A stretch of 64,000 nt of DNA from CAJXMH01 sp964001305 (GTDB lineage: Bacteria; Bacteroidota; Bacteroidia; Flavobacteriales_E; Vicingaceae), in assembly GCA_964001305.1 (NCBI GenBank), contig CAXFAI010000010.1, positions 38,289 to 102,288 of the forward strand. The letters run 5' to 3'. Below are positions 34,891 to 43,161 of this stretch, in pieces (positions within the stretch are counted from its first letter, which is position 1; every line of letters starts with the position of its first letter). Under the pieces are notes generated by a model that was given only the letters and a program-made list of their open reading frames with translations, was not told the origin of the DNA and made no database searches. A program made the translations under genes and the position numbers.

Positions 34891-36501
34891 ATGGCTGAAC
34901 TATTATTTAGAACCGAAGATATTCCGAATGGAGAAATTCTTGATTTGTTTGTTGAGACTGAACAAGACAGGGATGTAATAGAAAAATTAAAGTCAATATC
35001 CCCGACCATTATAGTTGGTAGTAGAGGAGTTGGTAAATCTTTTCTGATGAAAGTTGCCGAACAGGAATTAAATCAGAATTTCAAAGCAGATAGGATTTTA
35101 CCCGTTTATTTAACTTTTACAAAAAGTTCACTTATTCACTCAGCTGATAAAAACCAATTTTTCAATTGGATGCTATCTTTGATTTGTTCTAAGATAATTA
35201 GGGAATTAAGAAGAAAAGGGCTATTAGCAAACTTGCCACATTCGATTAGTGTTTTGAGTGGAGGTGAATACAACGAGGATAAACTAAGAATTGAAGATGT
35301 TGCGAAAAACTATGAAGACTCTTGGAAAAAACCAGCAGAGCAGGTAGATAATAGCAGCGTACCAACTATTGACGACTTTAAAGATGCCATTGAAGAAATT
35401 TGTGAAGATTTAGGTATAAAGCGAATTAACCTGTTGATTGATGAAGCCGCTCATATTTTTAGACCTGAACAACAACGACAATTTTTTACGCTTTTCAGGG
35501 ACTTACGGTCACCATATATTGCCTGCAATGCCGCTGTTTACCCAGGAGTAACAGCATTTGGTGATGTTTTTCAATATTCGCAAGATGCAACATTTATTGA
35601 TATTAATAGAGATGTTTTATCAAGCAGTTACGTTGCCCGGATGCGAGAGATTGTTGAAAAACAAGCTGATTCGGACAGCAAACTTCTAAATGAGATTTCA
35701 AAAAATAGAAATAATTTTGAAATATTAGCATTTGCGGCTTCTGGCAACCCAAGGTTTTTGTTAAAAAGTATTTCTAGAACTCCAAAAATGAGTTCTCAGC
35801 AATTAAATGAAACAATAAGAGAATTTTATAAAATTGAATTGCTCGCTGAACATTCTAATCTAAGTGAAAAGTATCCGGGTCAAAAAGGACTTATTGATTG
35901 GGGTAGAAATTTCATTGAAAATATCGTTCTACCAGAATTACAAAATAAAAATTCAAATTACATAGCAAATAGTAAACAAACATCTTGTTTTATTTGGCTT
36001 CATAAGGATGCTCCACATACAGTTAAAGAATCATTCCGATTATTAGAGTATACTGGAATAATTCAAGAGCACTCAAAAGGAATTAAAGCTACAAAAGCAG
36101 AAATTGGAACAAGATACCTTGTAAATTTTGGGTGCATATTCTCACAAGAGTCTTCGCCCTCAAGTGCTTCTCTACCGATAGCCCGCAATATAACTTCAAA
36201 AAGAATGACCGAATACGGAATGAATAATTCCAATTTTCAAAATCTTATTAATGAGATTCCTGATTTCAAAGAGAGTGATATGACTGAAGTTTTAGAGAAG
36301 GAATTGAACAAATCTCTTGACGTTCTTGATTTGTCCTTCTGGATAAAAGCTAAATTAAGAGAAATGAAAATTAACTGTGTTAAAGATATTTTGAATACAA
36401 CTGAGGCAAACTTAAAAAAAGCCTACTATGTTGGTGATAAAAGAGCACGATTGGTCAAGAGTGCTGCGACTGCTTCCGTTTATGAATACTTAAACGGATA
36501 A
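34891..36501 (+). CDS. ORC/Cdc6-like P-loop ATPase with C-terminal RNAP alpha-CTD-like HhH domain
   Basis: 536 residues. Walker A is GSRGVGKS (43-50), Walker B LLIDEA (181-186), and SGNPRFLLK near 291 is a sensor-2-like segment; this layout matches ORC/Cdc6-type and STAND-like ATPases. Residues about 479-536 (LDLSFWIKAKLREMKI, then VKDILNTTEANLKKAYYVG) match the helix-hairpin-helix fold of the RNA polymerase alpha C-terminal domain, a DNA-binding module. No nuclease motif is visible. It forms a tight pair with the preceding HEPN-like gene. Confidence 0.75.
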   Translation: MAELLFRTEDIPNGEILDLFVETEQDRDVIEKLKSISPTIIVGSRGVGKSFLMKVAEQELNQNFKADRILPVYLTFTKSSLIHSADKNQFFNWMLSLICSKIIRELRRKGLLANLPHSISVLSGGEYNEDKLRIEDVAKNYEDSWKKPAEQVDNSSVPTIDDFKDAIEEICEDLGIKRINLLIDEAAHIFRPEQQRQFFTLFRDLRSPYIACNAAVYPGVTAFGDVFQYSQDATFIDINRDVLSSSYVARMREIVEKQADSDSKLLNEISKNRNNFEILAFAASGNPRFLLKSISRTPKMSSQQLNETIREFYKIELLAEHSNLSEKYPGQKGLIDWGRNFIENIVLPELQNKNSNYIANSKQTSCFIWLHKDAPHTVKESFRLLEYTGIIQEHSKGIKATKAEIGTRYLVNFGCIFSQESSPSSASLPIARNITSKRMTEYGMNNSNFQNLINEIPDFKESDMTEVLEKELNKSLDVLDLSFWIKAKLREMKINCVKDILNTTEANLKKAYYVGDKRARLVKSAATASVYEYLNG

Positions 36502-36563
36502 ATAAAAAGTGCATAACAACGGCTAAAAAATGATAGCTATCCTACGAGACAGCTCCCCAGTTC

Positions 36564-36605
36564 CCGCGCGATTGCCAGTCTGCGGAACGGGCAGGCATCG
36601 CGTGG
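36564..36605. repeat. GC-rich bulged hairpin after the ATPase cassette
   Basis: 36564-36572 (CCGCGCGAT) pairs with 36597-36605 (ATCGCGTGG) over nine positions including one G-T. Then T73 is unpaired, two GC pairs form, CAGT (36576-36579) bulges out, and CTGC (36580-36583) pairs with GCAG (36591-36594) around a 7-base loop. This GC-rich island contrasts sharply with the AT-rich surroundings. A perfect 10-bp palindrome GATAGCTATC lies just upstream at 36532-36541. The extrahelical bases recall folded integron attC-like sites, but no integron core sequence is proven. Confidence 0.55.
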
Positions 36606-36675
36606 TTAATTCTATTTAATCTCCTACGAAATGTGAAGCAAATCACTTACACTTCCCTTTCACCCTTGAAATCAA

Positions 36676-36683
36676 TACCTTTG
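36676..36683 (+). promoter_or_regulatory. -7 promoter element for the YdeI-family gene
   Basis: TACCTTTG matches TAnnTTTG six bases before the ATG at 36689. Confidence 0.5.
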
Positions 36684-36688
36684 GTGGT

Positions 36689-37219
36689 ATGGCAAATTCC
36701 GTAACCCTCACTGTAACTTTAAGTAAGGTCGGTACCAAAATTTATGATTACCGATTTATTATTGATGAACAGCTAGCCCTTCCATTTATTGATGGAAAAA
36801 ACCGCCGTGTAATTTGTACGTTTAATCAAAAGGAGATTAAACATTGCGCTTTAATGCCATCACCGGAAGGCCCATTTATTATGGCCGATCAACAATTAAG
36901 AAAAAAACTAGGAATTCAAGAAGGTGATGAAATCATCGTTGAAATTAGAAAAGACGAAAGTGAATATGGCATGCCTGTTCCTGAAGAATTTTCGGCTTGT
37001 TTGGAAATGGATCCAGAAGCCGACTCTATTTTTAAAAAATTAAGTAATGGCAAACAACGAACGCTAATTCACCTGGTTGGAAAAATTAAAAGTTCAGAAA
37101 TAAAAGTGAGAAGAACACTTGCCATTCTCGACCATTTGAAAAGAGAGCCCGAAATGAAAGATTACAAAGGCTTGAATGAGACCATAAAGGAATACAACCG
37201 AAGAGAGAATTTGTTCTGA
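36689..37219 (+). CDS. YdeI/OmpD-associated family protein with DUF1905 domain
   Basis: 176 residues. N-terminal DUF1905 beta domain (DGKNRRVICTFNQKEIKHCAL, then LRKKLGIQEGDEIIVEI) and a C-terminal helical YdeI segment (LSNGKQRTLIHLVGKIKS). The family function is unclear. In Bacteroidota such genes often neighbour SRPBCC genes, which is relevant to the possible SRPBCC remnant on the other side of the ATPase cassette. Confidence 0.8.
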   Translation: MANSVTLTVTLSKVGTKIYDYRFIIDEQLALPFIDGKNRRVICTFNQKEIKHCALMPSPEGPFIMADQQLRKKLGIQEGDEIIVEIRKDESEYGMPVPEEFSACLEMDPEADSIFKKLSNGKQRTLIHLVGKIKSSEIKVRRTLAILDHLKREPEMKDYKGLNETIKEYNRRENLF

Positions 37220-37252
37220 AACTTAAGTATACGTTAATTTTTACAAAAATAG

Positions 37253-37281
37253 ATGTATATACATGTATTTTTATATCTTTG
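37253..37281 (+). promoter_or_regulatory. Palindrome plus -7 element upstream of the YceI gene
   Basis: ATGTATATACAT (37253-37264) is a perfect 12-bp palindrome, placed between possible -33 and -7 regions. TATCTTTG (37274-37281) fits the -7 consensus, 24 bases before the ATG at 37305. The palindrome resembles a MarR-type operator, but no MarR gene is in the window. Confidence 0.55.
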
Positions 37282-37304
37282 CGTAAACTTTAACTTAAAA
37301 CAAC

Positions 37305-37943
37305 ATGAACACATCAATCAAACTAGTAATCGGTTTAGGATTATCGGCAAGTTTAATGGCTTGTGGAGGTGAAACAAAAGCAGATAAATCAGCTGACAAA
37401 GCATCTCAAGAAGTAAAAAAGGAAATAAAATTAGAAGAAAAAACCATTTCCATAACGCCTAATGAAAGTAAAGTAATGTGGTCAGGTTCAGTGGTGGGTG
37501 TATACACCCATGAAGGAACGGTAGACATTACTGAAGGAAGTTTAACTTTAGCTGGTGACAAAATAACCGGTGGTAATTTTACTGCAGACTTAACCACTAT
37601 GGTTGCTACAGACGAAAACTATACGCCTGAAGAAGGAAAAAGTAAAGAGAAGTTAATTGGCCACTTATCTGCAGATGACTTCTTCAAAGTTGAAGAATTT
37701 CCAACGGCTACTTTTAAAGTAACATCACATAATGCTGAGGCTAATACCCTTACAGGTGATTTAACCATAAGAGGAATTACACACGAAGAGACTGTTGAAG
37801 AAGTAAGTGTAAACTTAGAGGCAGGAACAGCTAGTGGAAAGCTAACATTTGATCGTAAGAATTATGATGTGGCATTTGACCACCCTGCTCAAGATGTAGT
37901 AATTACTGATGATGTAGATTTAACAATCAGTTTAAAAATGTAA
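37305..37943 (+). CDS. YceI-family lipoprotein (isoprenoid-binding lipocalin-like)
   Basis: 212 residues. Lipoprotein signal with lipobox LMAC (Cys20), an acidic/lysine linker, then the YceI beta-barrel: ITPNESKVMWSGSVVGVYTHEG, DDFFKVEEFPTATFKVTS, LTIRGITHEETV. YceI proteins bind polyprenyl or quinone-like lipids in the periplasm and are often induced by stress. A strong terminator follows. Confidence 0.9.
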   Translation: MNTSIKLVIGLGLSASLMACGGETKADKSADKASQEVKKEIKLEEKTISITPNESKVMWSGSVVGVYTHEGTVDITEGSLTLAGDKITGGNFTADLTTMVATDENYTPEEGKSKEKLIGHLSADDFFKVEEFPTATFKVTSHNAEANTLTGDLTIRGITHEETVEEVSVNLEAGTASGKLTFDRKNYDVAFDHPAQDVVITDDVDLTISLKM

Positions 37944-37963
37944 TACAACAAGTAGTATAGATG

Positions 37964-37995
37964 AAAAAAGCCTTGAAAATTCAAGGCTTTTTTTA
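37964..37995 (+). terminator. Intrinsic terminator after the YceI gene
   Basis: AAAGCCTTGAA pairs with TTCAAGGCTTT around a 2-base loop, followed by a run of T. It is palindromic enough to serve the convergent DUF2490 gene too. Confidence 0.88.
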
Positions 37996-38655
37996 TTATA
38001 TAAAAAATGCCAAAACCAGCCATAATTGCTTTTCTTGATCAGCATTTCCCAAATCAAGCAAGCGATAATCTAAACCTAGCTCTCCCCTATTACTGCTTTT
38101 ATAAGCATAACCATAAGCTGCACCAAGCCTTAGTTCCAATCTGGAAATATTTGATTGGTGCTTACTCAACAACTCCACTTCTGGTAAGAAGTAATTTTCT
38201 TTATCATTCAATTGAAATCCATCAAGTGTAAATTGAATTCCAAAACGATAACGCAGCCTCCAAAGCACAGAAGTACTTTCCATTGTATTTATGCTTTCAT
38301 CCAAGCGGAAGCGATGTGCCAATTTCATCCGCTCAAGTTTATGAATCATTGAAAATTGCTGAATCAACCTTAACAACTCAACATTTTTTTGAAATCGGTA
38401 CATAGCACCAAATGCTATCGCTTTATTAGCAAAAAAGTTTCGCTGAATCACCGATTGTAAGTCAAGTCTTTTTTCAGATTCCAAATCATTCTCCTTCGGT
38501 AGTTCAAATCTCGCTTGCCCTTTTGATTTTAAACTCCAGTTATGGTTCATCCGAATTGATTTATTAAAATCAAAAATGCCACCTAAGGTATTTGAATCTT
38601 GTGCTAATAAGCCGATAGGGATTGTAAAAATTATGAAGAGAATTTTTTTCATCAA
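37996..38655 (-). CDS. DUF2490-family outer-membrane protein
   Basis: 219 residues. Signal peptide 1-18 (cleavage after LLAQ), then beta-strand-rich sequence with the DUF2490 pattern: NWSLKSKGQARFELP, LQSVIQRNFFANKAIAFGAMYRF, LAHRFRLDES, and a closing strand WLVLAFFI. Role unknown. Its start overlaps the stop of the upstream gene by four bases. Confidence 0.75.
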   Translation of the reverse strand: MMKKILFIIFTIPIGLLAQDSNTLGGIFDFNKSIRMNHNWSLKSKGQARFELPKENDLESEKRLDLQSVIQRNFFANKAIAFGAMYRFQKNVELLRLIQQFSMIHKLERMKLAHRFRLDESINTMESTSVLWRLRYRFGIQFTLDGFQLNDKENYFLPEVELLSKHQSNISRLELRLGAAYGYAYKSSNRGELGLDYRLLDLGNADQEKQLWLVLAFFI

Positions 38656-39227
38656 TAAAGCAAATGGTCATCACTAGTTTGTTGAAACTTGATTTTTCTC
38701 ACAAATACTCCTTGAAAATCAAATAAATACTCATAATCTGAGTAGGCTTTGTTCACAAATGTTTGAACAACGATCTCATAATAAACTTCAATGCCTTCAC
38801 CTTCACTTTCTTTCTTTTCTTGAATGAGCTTTTTAACAGTTTCTGGGTTTCCTCGCCATTGCCTCTGAATTTTCAGAATTTTATATTTTTCAAAGTCTTT
38901 GCTTAAAGTCGATTTGATTTTTTTCAAAATGGAGCCTTCCAACTCTTTTTTGGCCATGCTAACCTCAGCATCTTCCAATCTCCCATATTCATCAAATTCA
39001 ATGCTATACCACTTATTTTCTAGTTTGAATTTTGCTTCATAAGAAAGTCCCGACTCATTTTCTTCTTTAATCCAAAATACTTTTCCTTCAGGCAATAAGT
39101 CGAGTACATAGGCAACCGCTTGTTTGGGAAACATATTAGCGGGTATTTCGGTCTCTTTCTCTACTTTATTTTGAGAAAAAAGAAATACCGATTGTAGAAA
39201 AAGAAAAACGATAAATAGGATTCTCAT
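38652..39227 (-). CDS. Hypothetical exported protein, possibly PepSY-like
   Basis: 191 residues with a signal peptide (1-18). The body shows SYEAKFKLENKWYSIEFDEYG and a later TLSKDFEKYKILKIQRQW, which is reminiscent of PepSY-like domains of Bacteroidota exported proteins, but I cannot assign it firmly. Coupled to the DUF2490 gene by a four-base overlap. Divergent from kdsA. Confidence 0.5.
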   Translation of the reverse strand: MRILFIVFLFLQSVFLFSQNKVEKETEIPANMFPKQAVAYVLDLLPEGKVFWIKEENESGLSYEAKFKLENKWYSIEFDEYGRLEDAEVSMAKKELEGSILKKIKSTLSKDFEKYKILKIQRQWRGNPETVKKLIQEKKESEGEGIEVYYEIVVQTFVNKAYSDYEYLFDFQGVFVRKIKFQQTSDDHLLY

Positions 39228-39277
39228 AAATCAAAAATGGGTGATAAAAATGAAGTGAACAAGCTTTTTCAATTAAT

Positions 39278-39285
39278 TATCTTTG
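39278..39285 (+). promoter_or_regulatory. -7 promoter element that decides the kdsA start
   Basis: TATCTTTG fits TAnnTTTG. Transcription would begin near 39292, downstream of the longest in-frame ATG (39237), so the usable starts are the ATGs at 39297 and 39303. Confidence 0.6.
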
Positions 39286-39302
39286 TGCAAATTTCTATGT
39301 TT

Positions 39303-40115
39303 ATGTTAAAAACCCTACCCAAAGTAAAATACAGCGATTCTCAAAACTTCTTTTTACTTGCTGGACCCTGTGCCATTGAAGGAGAAGAAATGGCATTTCA
39401 AATAGCTGAGCGTATCTACCAAATTACTTCTCGACTTGAAATTCCTTGGATTTTTAAAGGTTCTTACCGTAAAGCAAATCGCTCAAGATTAGACTCATTC
39501 ACCGGGATAGGTGACTTGAAAGCACTAGAGATTTTAAAAGCGGTTGGCGAAAAATATCAGGTACCAACGGTAACCGATATTCATGCAGCAGAAGAAGCGC
39601 AGATGGCTGCACCGTACGTTGATGTGCTTCAAATTCCAGCTTTTTTGTGTAGGCAAACTGATTTGTTGGTTGCCGCAGCTGAAACCGGGAAATTCGTAAA
39701 CATTAAAAAAGGACAATTTTTGGCTCCTGAAGCCATGCAGTTTGCCATTAATAAGGTAAAAGAGAGCGGAAATTCATCTGTTTGGGTTACCGATCGAGGG
39801 AGCATGTACGGCTACCAAGATATGGTTGTTGACTTTAGGGGAATTCCAAAAATGAAATCATTTGATGTTCCGGTAATTATGGACATTACCCATTCACTAC
39901 AACAGCCTAACCAAAGCAGTGGTGTAACTGGCGGACAACCTGAAATGATAGAAACAATTGGAAAAGCAGCCATTGCAGTAGGTGCTGATGGCATTTTTCT
40001 TGAGACGCATCATAATCCTTCTGAAGCTAAATCTGATGGAGCAAACATGCTACATTTAGATCGTTTAGAAGAATTGCTGGAGAAATTAATTCGAGTTCGA
40101 AGAGCAGTGATCTAA
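39303..40115 (+). CDS. kdsA: 3-deoxy-8-phosphooctulonate synthase
   Basis: 270 residues from the ATG at 39303 (39297 is equally possible); the longer frame from 39237 adds a 22-residue non-homologous stretch that lies upstream of the promoter. The family motifs LLAGPCAIEGEEMA, FKGSYRKANRSRLDSF, DVLQIPAFLCRQTDLL, VTDRGSMYGYQDMVVDFRG and DGIFLETHHNP are present. It condenses phosphoenolpyruvate with arabinose 5-phosphate for the Kdo of lipopolysaccharide. Its 3' end overlaps the convergent PorE-like gene by four bases. Confidence 0.93.
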   Translation: MLKTLPKVKYSDSQNFFLLAGPCAIEGEEMAFQIAERIYQITSRLEIPWIFKGSYRKANRSRLDSFTGIGDLKALEILKAVGEKYQVPTVTDIHAAEEAQMAAPYVDVLQIPAFLCRQTDLLVAAAETGKFVNIKKGQFLAPEAMQFAINKVKESGNSSVWVTDRGSMYGYQDMVVDFRGIPKMKSFDVPVIMDITHSLQQPNQSSGVTGGQPEMIETIGKAAIAVGADGIFLETHHNPSEAKSDGANMLHLDRLEELLEKLIRVRRAVI

Positions 40116-42121
40116 TCATCATCTTCTTCTTCAGCTAATTCAATTTTTCCAATCACCTTGAATTCAGTTCTTCGGTTTTTGGCTCTACCCTCAGGGTTGT
40201 CAGAACCATCTTCAAAAGTATTTGGTGCTACCGGTTGAGATTCTCCATAACCCTTAGCTTGAAGTCTTTCTTTTGCAATTCCTTTTTTTCTTAGGTATTT
40301 CACGACGCTTTCTGCTCTTTTTTGAGAAAGGCTTTTATTGAATCCTTCTGTTCCTCGGCTATCGGTATGTGAACCAATTTCTACAACAATTTCAGGATTC
40401 TCAATCAATATTTTCAAAATGGTTGTATCGATCGACTCGTAGGCTTTTTCGGTTAGCTGATCATCTCCAAATTCGTAATAAATATTTTCCAATTGATAAG
40501 TCTTATTCTCCTTCTCTTTTAAGGGAACTCTAAGTTTTATTTCATTGTCTTGAATATGCTTAGAAGCTTTTATAATTCTCGTTTCATTTAAGTAATTATC
40601 TGCTTGGAACTTTAATACATAATCTTCCCCTCCCTCTACGAAAAATGATAGTTTTCCATCTTCATCTGTATTTACATTTCGATTAAAATACAATGTACCA
40701 TCTTCATCTCTAGAATAGATAGCGAGCGTTGCCTTTTTTATCTTTTCGTCTGTTTCTTCATTCACGAGATTAGCATTCACTTGAATTGCCAGATTTTCAA
40801 GCTTTTTAAATTCAAACAGATCATCGCAACAAGCTTGAATTGCTTGTTTTTCTTTGTATGGCCTATTCGATGCAAATACTCCCGCATCTCCCGACTCATT
40901 AACAACGTAATAAGTTTCGTCATGCGAACCATTAATCATTGCCCCTATATTTTCAGGTTCCTGCCAACGACTTCTCTGTCCACTACTTTTAAACACATCA
41001 AATCCTCCGTAACCTGGATGACCATTAGAACTAAAATATAATTTACCATTCATGGTGCTTATGAAAGGAGTAATTTCATCACCCACACTATTGACTTTTG
41101 AACCACAATTTCGGGGCGTTTTAAAAGTTTTCCTCTTTTCATCATAAGTCGAATACCAAATATCTAATCCTCCCTTTCCCTCTTTCCGATCACTTACAAA
41201 ATATAGGGTCTCTCTACCTTTTTCATCAATTCCTACAGCAGGTTGAGTTTCTATATACTTGGTATTTATTTCTTCGTTTAGTTTTATTGCATTAGACCAA
41301 GAGTCATCGATTTTATTTTTATAATAAATATCACAATTCTCTTTACCTTGAATCGTCTCAACACAAACCGTATAGTAAAACCTGCTTTTATTACTATTAA
41401 ATGCTCCATTCACTACATTCTGTCCGTTAGCAATATTCATTTCTTCCCATCTATTCTCAAAAGTCCATAAACCTTTGTTAAGGCGTGCTTTGTAAAAAGT
41501 TCGAAAGGGTGTTTCCTCATTCATACTAAACTCTACTGCTGTTTCTTTGGGTAAACTATTAAAAACCAATGTTTCATTATTTAGAAAAATGGGTGCTCCT
41601 TGCATCCGATTGGTATTGACAGCTTGTCCAAGGGGCTTAATCATTAATGCAGACTGCGAAGAATCCTTAACTTGCTGACAACCTTCGATATTAAATTTGG
41701 CTATTCTTCTATATTTTCGCTCTTCTTTTTCTCCACGGTAATTTTTTCTGAATGATTCAAATATGGGAATCGCCAACTGACAGCTATCTTGCGATTTTAG
41801 CATTTGAGCATAGTGATACTCAGCGAGTGGAAACTTTTTTTGATAATTAGTCATTAATGCATAATAAAGTCCTTTCGCTTTTGAGGTTTCACCCATCAAT
41901 CTATAATTTTCGGCTAAACGATATTTTAATCGAAAATCATTGGGCTTTTTATTTAGATATGCTTCGTAATAAATAGCAGCACTTTCATAATCCTGCAAAT
42001 TCTCGGCCTCAATCGCCAATTCCTTTAGTTCAGATTTGTTGTAACCTTTGGTTTGCGCAAAGCTAGAAAATGAGCCCAACAAAAAAATAGAGCAGCTCAA
42101 TAAACACCTAATAACGAACAC
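40112..42121 (-). CDS. PorE-like T9SS protein: TPR, PD40 propeller, carboxypeptidase-regulatory and OmpA domains
   Basis: The start is set at a GTG at 42121, preceded by GGAGG and followed by a good signal peptide ending SFSSFAQ; the ATG at 42181 would overlap porP by 74 bases. Order: TPR repeats, WD40-like propeller (PLGQAVNTNRMQGAPIF, YFVSDRKEGKGGLDIW, YFSSNGHPGYGGFDVF), a carboxypeptidase-regulatory-like beta domain, and a C-terminal OmpA peptidoglycan-binding domain (SHTDSRGTEGFN, KGYGESQP). This matches PorE, which ties the T9SS PorKLMN/PorP parts to the cell wall. It follows the PorP gene directly. Confidence 0.85.
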   Translation of the reverse strand: MFVIRCLLSCSIFLLGSFSSFAQTKGYNKSELKELAIEAENLQDYESAAIYYEAYLNKKPNDFRLKYRLAENYRLMGETSKAKGLYYALMTNYQKKFPLAEYHYAQMLKSQDSCQLAIPIFESFRKNYRGEKEERKYRRIAKFNIEGCQQVKDSSQSALMIKPLGQAVNTNRMQGAPIFLNNETLVFNSLPKETAVEFSMNEETPFRTFYKARLNKGLWTFENRWEEMNIANGQNVVNGAFNSNKSRFYYTVCVETIQGKENCDIYYKNKIDDSWSNAIKLNEEINTKYIETQPAVGIDEKGRETLYFVSDRKEGKGGLDIWYSTYDEKRKTFKTPRNCGSKVNSVGDEITPFISTMNGKLYFSSNGHPGYGGFDVFKSSGQRSRWQEPENIGAMINGSHDETYYVVNESGDAGVFASNRPYKEKQAIQACCDDLFEFKKLENLAIQVNANLVNEETDEKIKKATLAIYSRDEDGTLYFNRNVNTDEDGKLSFFVEGGEDYVLKFQADNYLNETRIIKASKHIQDNEIKLRVPLKEKENKTYQLENIYYEFGDDQLTEKAYESIDTTILKILIENPEIVVEIGSHTDSRGTEGFNKSLSQKRAESVVKYLRKKGIAKERLQAKGYGESQPVAPNTFEDGSDNPEGRAKNRRTEFKVIGKIELAEEEDDD

Positions 42122-43130
42122 AGGGCAACCTCCTTTTTGTAAGTTTGGTGTAATCCACCGTGTAAAATAGATTAAGTTCAAAACTTCCTTTGTATTGCGT
42201 AGCTAATTCTAATTGAGAGATATTAACATCATAAGAAAGTCCCAAATCAAACTGAGCAATTTGTAGTCTACTTCCAATGATAAATGCATCAGTTAATCGA
42301 CTTACTCCAGTTCTAAAATAAACAAAAGGACTAATAGCACTTACCCTTCCCCATTGTTCTGTCTTAAGTTTTAAAGCACTACCTAATATTGTTTCAGAAG
42401 CTCCTTTTGCTCTGTAGAAGCTTATGTAGGGTTTTAGTTCTCTGTTTGCTCTCCAAGCATAATGACTGATTAACTGAATTCCAAAGCCTCTATTTTTTAC
42501 ATTATCGCTTTGCAAAAAACTTTCCTTGGGCTCTGTCAAATTGGTAAATGAGACTCCTGATTTTAGCTTCCACTTATCGTTCAACTGATTGGACCAGGAA
42601 AGTCCAAGATTCCAATTAAAATATTGATATGAATTCGAGTTCAAACTTTCTTGATTACTTAAATTCTCATTAAATCGACCAATATTTCGATCGTATTGTT
42701 CAGGAAAAGTTACTCCATTTAAATTAATTGATTTATTAATCCATTGATTGCTTAGGGCGGCTTCAAATAAGCCAAAGTCGGTAAGGTAAGAGGCACCAAA
42801 AGAAAGTGAAATTTGATTTGTACTCAGATTTACATCTCCACTTTGGTCTTGTAAAATACCTGCTCCTATAAAATAATCGAGGTTCTTTCCTAAGTTTCTA
42901 ATCTTTCTATTTATGTTCACTTGAGTGGTTACAAATGGTTCTCCAATCGAAGCCCACTGTTGTCTGTAAGCAGAAAATGCTTGCCATTTCCCTTCAAAGT
43001 CGTTTAAAAAAACTGGATTTCTTTCCTTATCCAGAACCAACCTTTGGGAATAATGCACGTCTTGAGCATACATGCTCAACTTAAAGCAGTTAAAAAATAC
43101 AATAACTAATAGAATTCGTCGGCCTAACAT
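42108..43130 (-). CDS. PorP/SprF-family T9SS outer-membrane protein
   Basis: The start is taken at 43130 (MLGRRILLVIVFF...), since the ATG at 43139 overlaps the promoter -7 box. A signal peptide is followed by the family opening QDVHYSQRLVLDKERNPVFLN and a beta-barrel: FSAYRQQWASIGEPFVTTQ, LDYFIGAGILQDQSGDVNL, FDLGLSYDVNISQLELA. PorP/SprF proteins link type B cargo to the T9SS. Here the type B cargo gene is divergent and the PorE-like gene follows. Confidence 0.9.
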   Translation of the reverse strand: MLGRRILLVIVFFNCFKLSMYAQDVHYSQRLVLDKERNPVFLNDFEGKWQAFSAYRQQWASIGEPFVTTQVNINRKIRNLGKNLDYFIGAGILQDQSGDVNLSTNQISLSFGASYLTDFGLFEAALSNQWINKSINLNGVTFPEQYDRNIGRFNENLSNQESLNSNSYQYFNWNLGLSWSNQLNDKWKLKSGVSFTNLTEPKESFLQSDNVKNRGFGIQLISHYAWRANRELKPYISFYRAKGASETILGSALKLKTEQWGRVSAISPFVYFRTGVSRLTDAFIIGSRLQIAQFDLGLSYDVNISQLELATQYKGSFELNLFYTVDYTKLTKRRLPCVRY

Positions 43131-43136
43131 CTTGAA

Positions 43137-43144
43137 CAAATATA
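43137..43144 (-). promoter_or_regulatory. -7 promoter element of the porP operon
   Basis: On the minus strand TATATTTG fits TAnnTTTG, with a TTG 23 bases upstream. Transcription should begin near 43130, excluding the ATG at 43139 as a start. Confidence 0.5.
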
Positions 43145-43161
43145 TTAGTTTTACTATCGTT

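Noticed and set aside
36541..36610. GC-rich hairpin as a tRNA or structured RNA gene
   Set aside because: No cloverleaf, no T-arm consensus and no anticodon arm; it is a single bulged hairpin.
40112..42181. Longer start of the PorE-like gene at 42181
   Set aside because: It overlaps porP by 74 bases and adds residues before the signal peptide; the GTG at 42121 with an upstream GGAGG is better.
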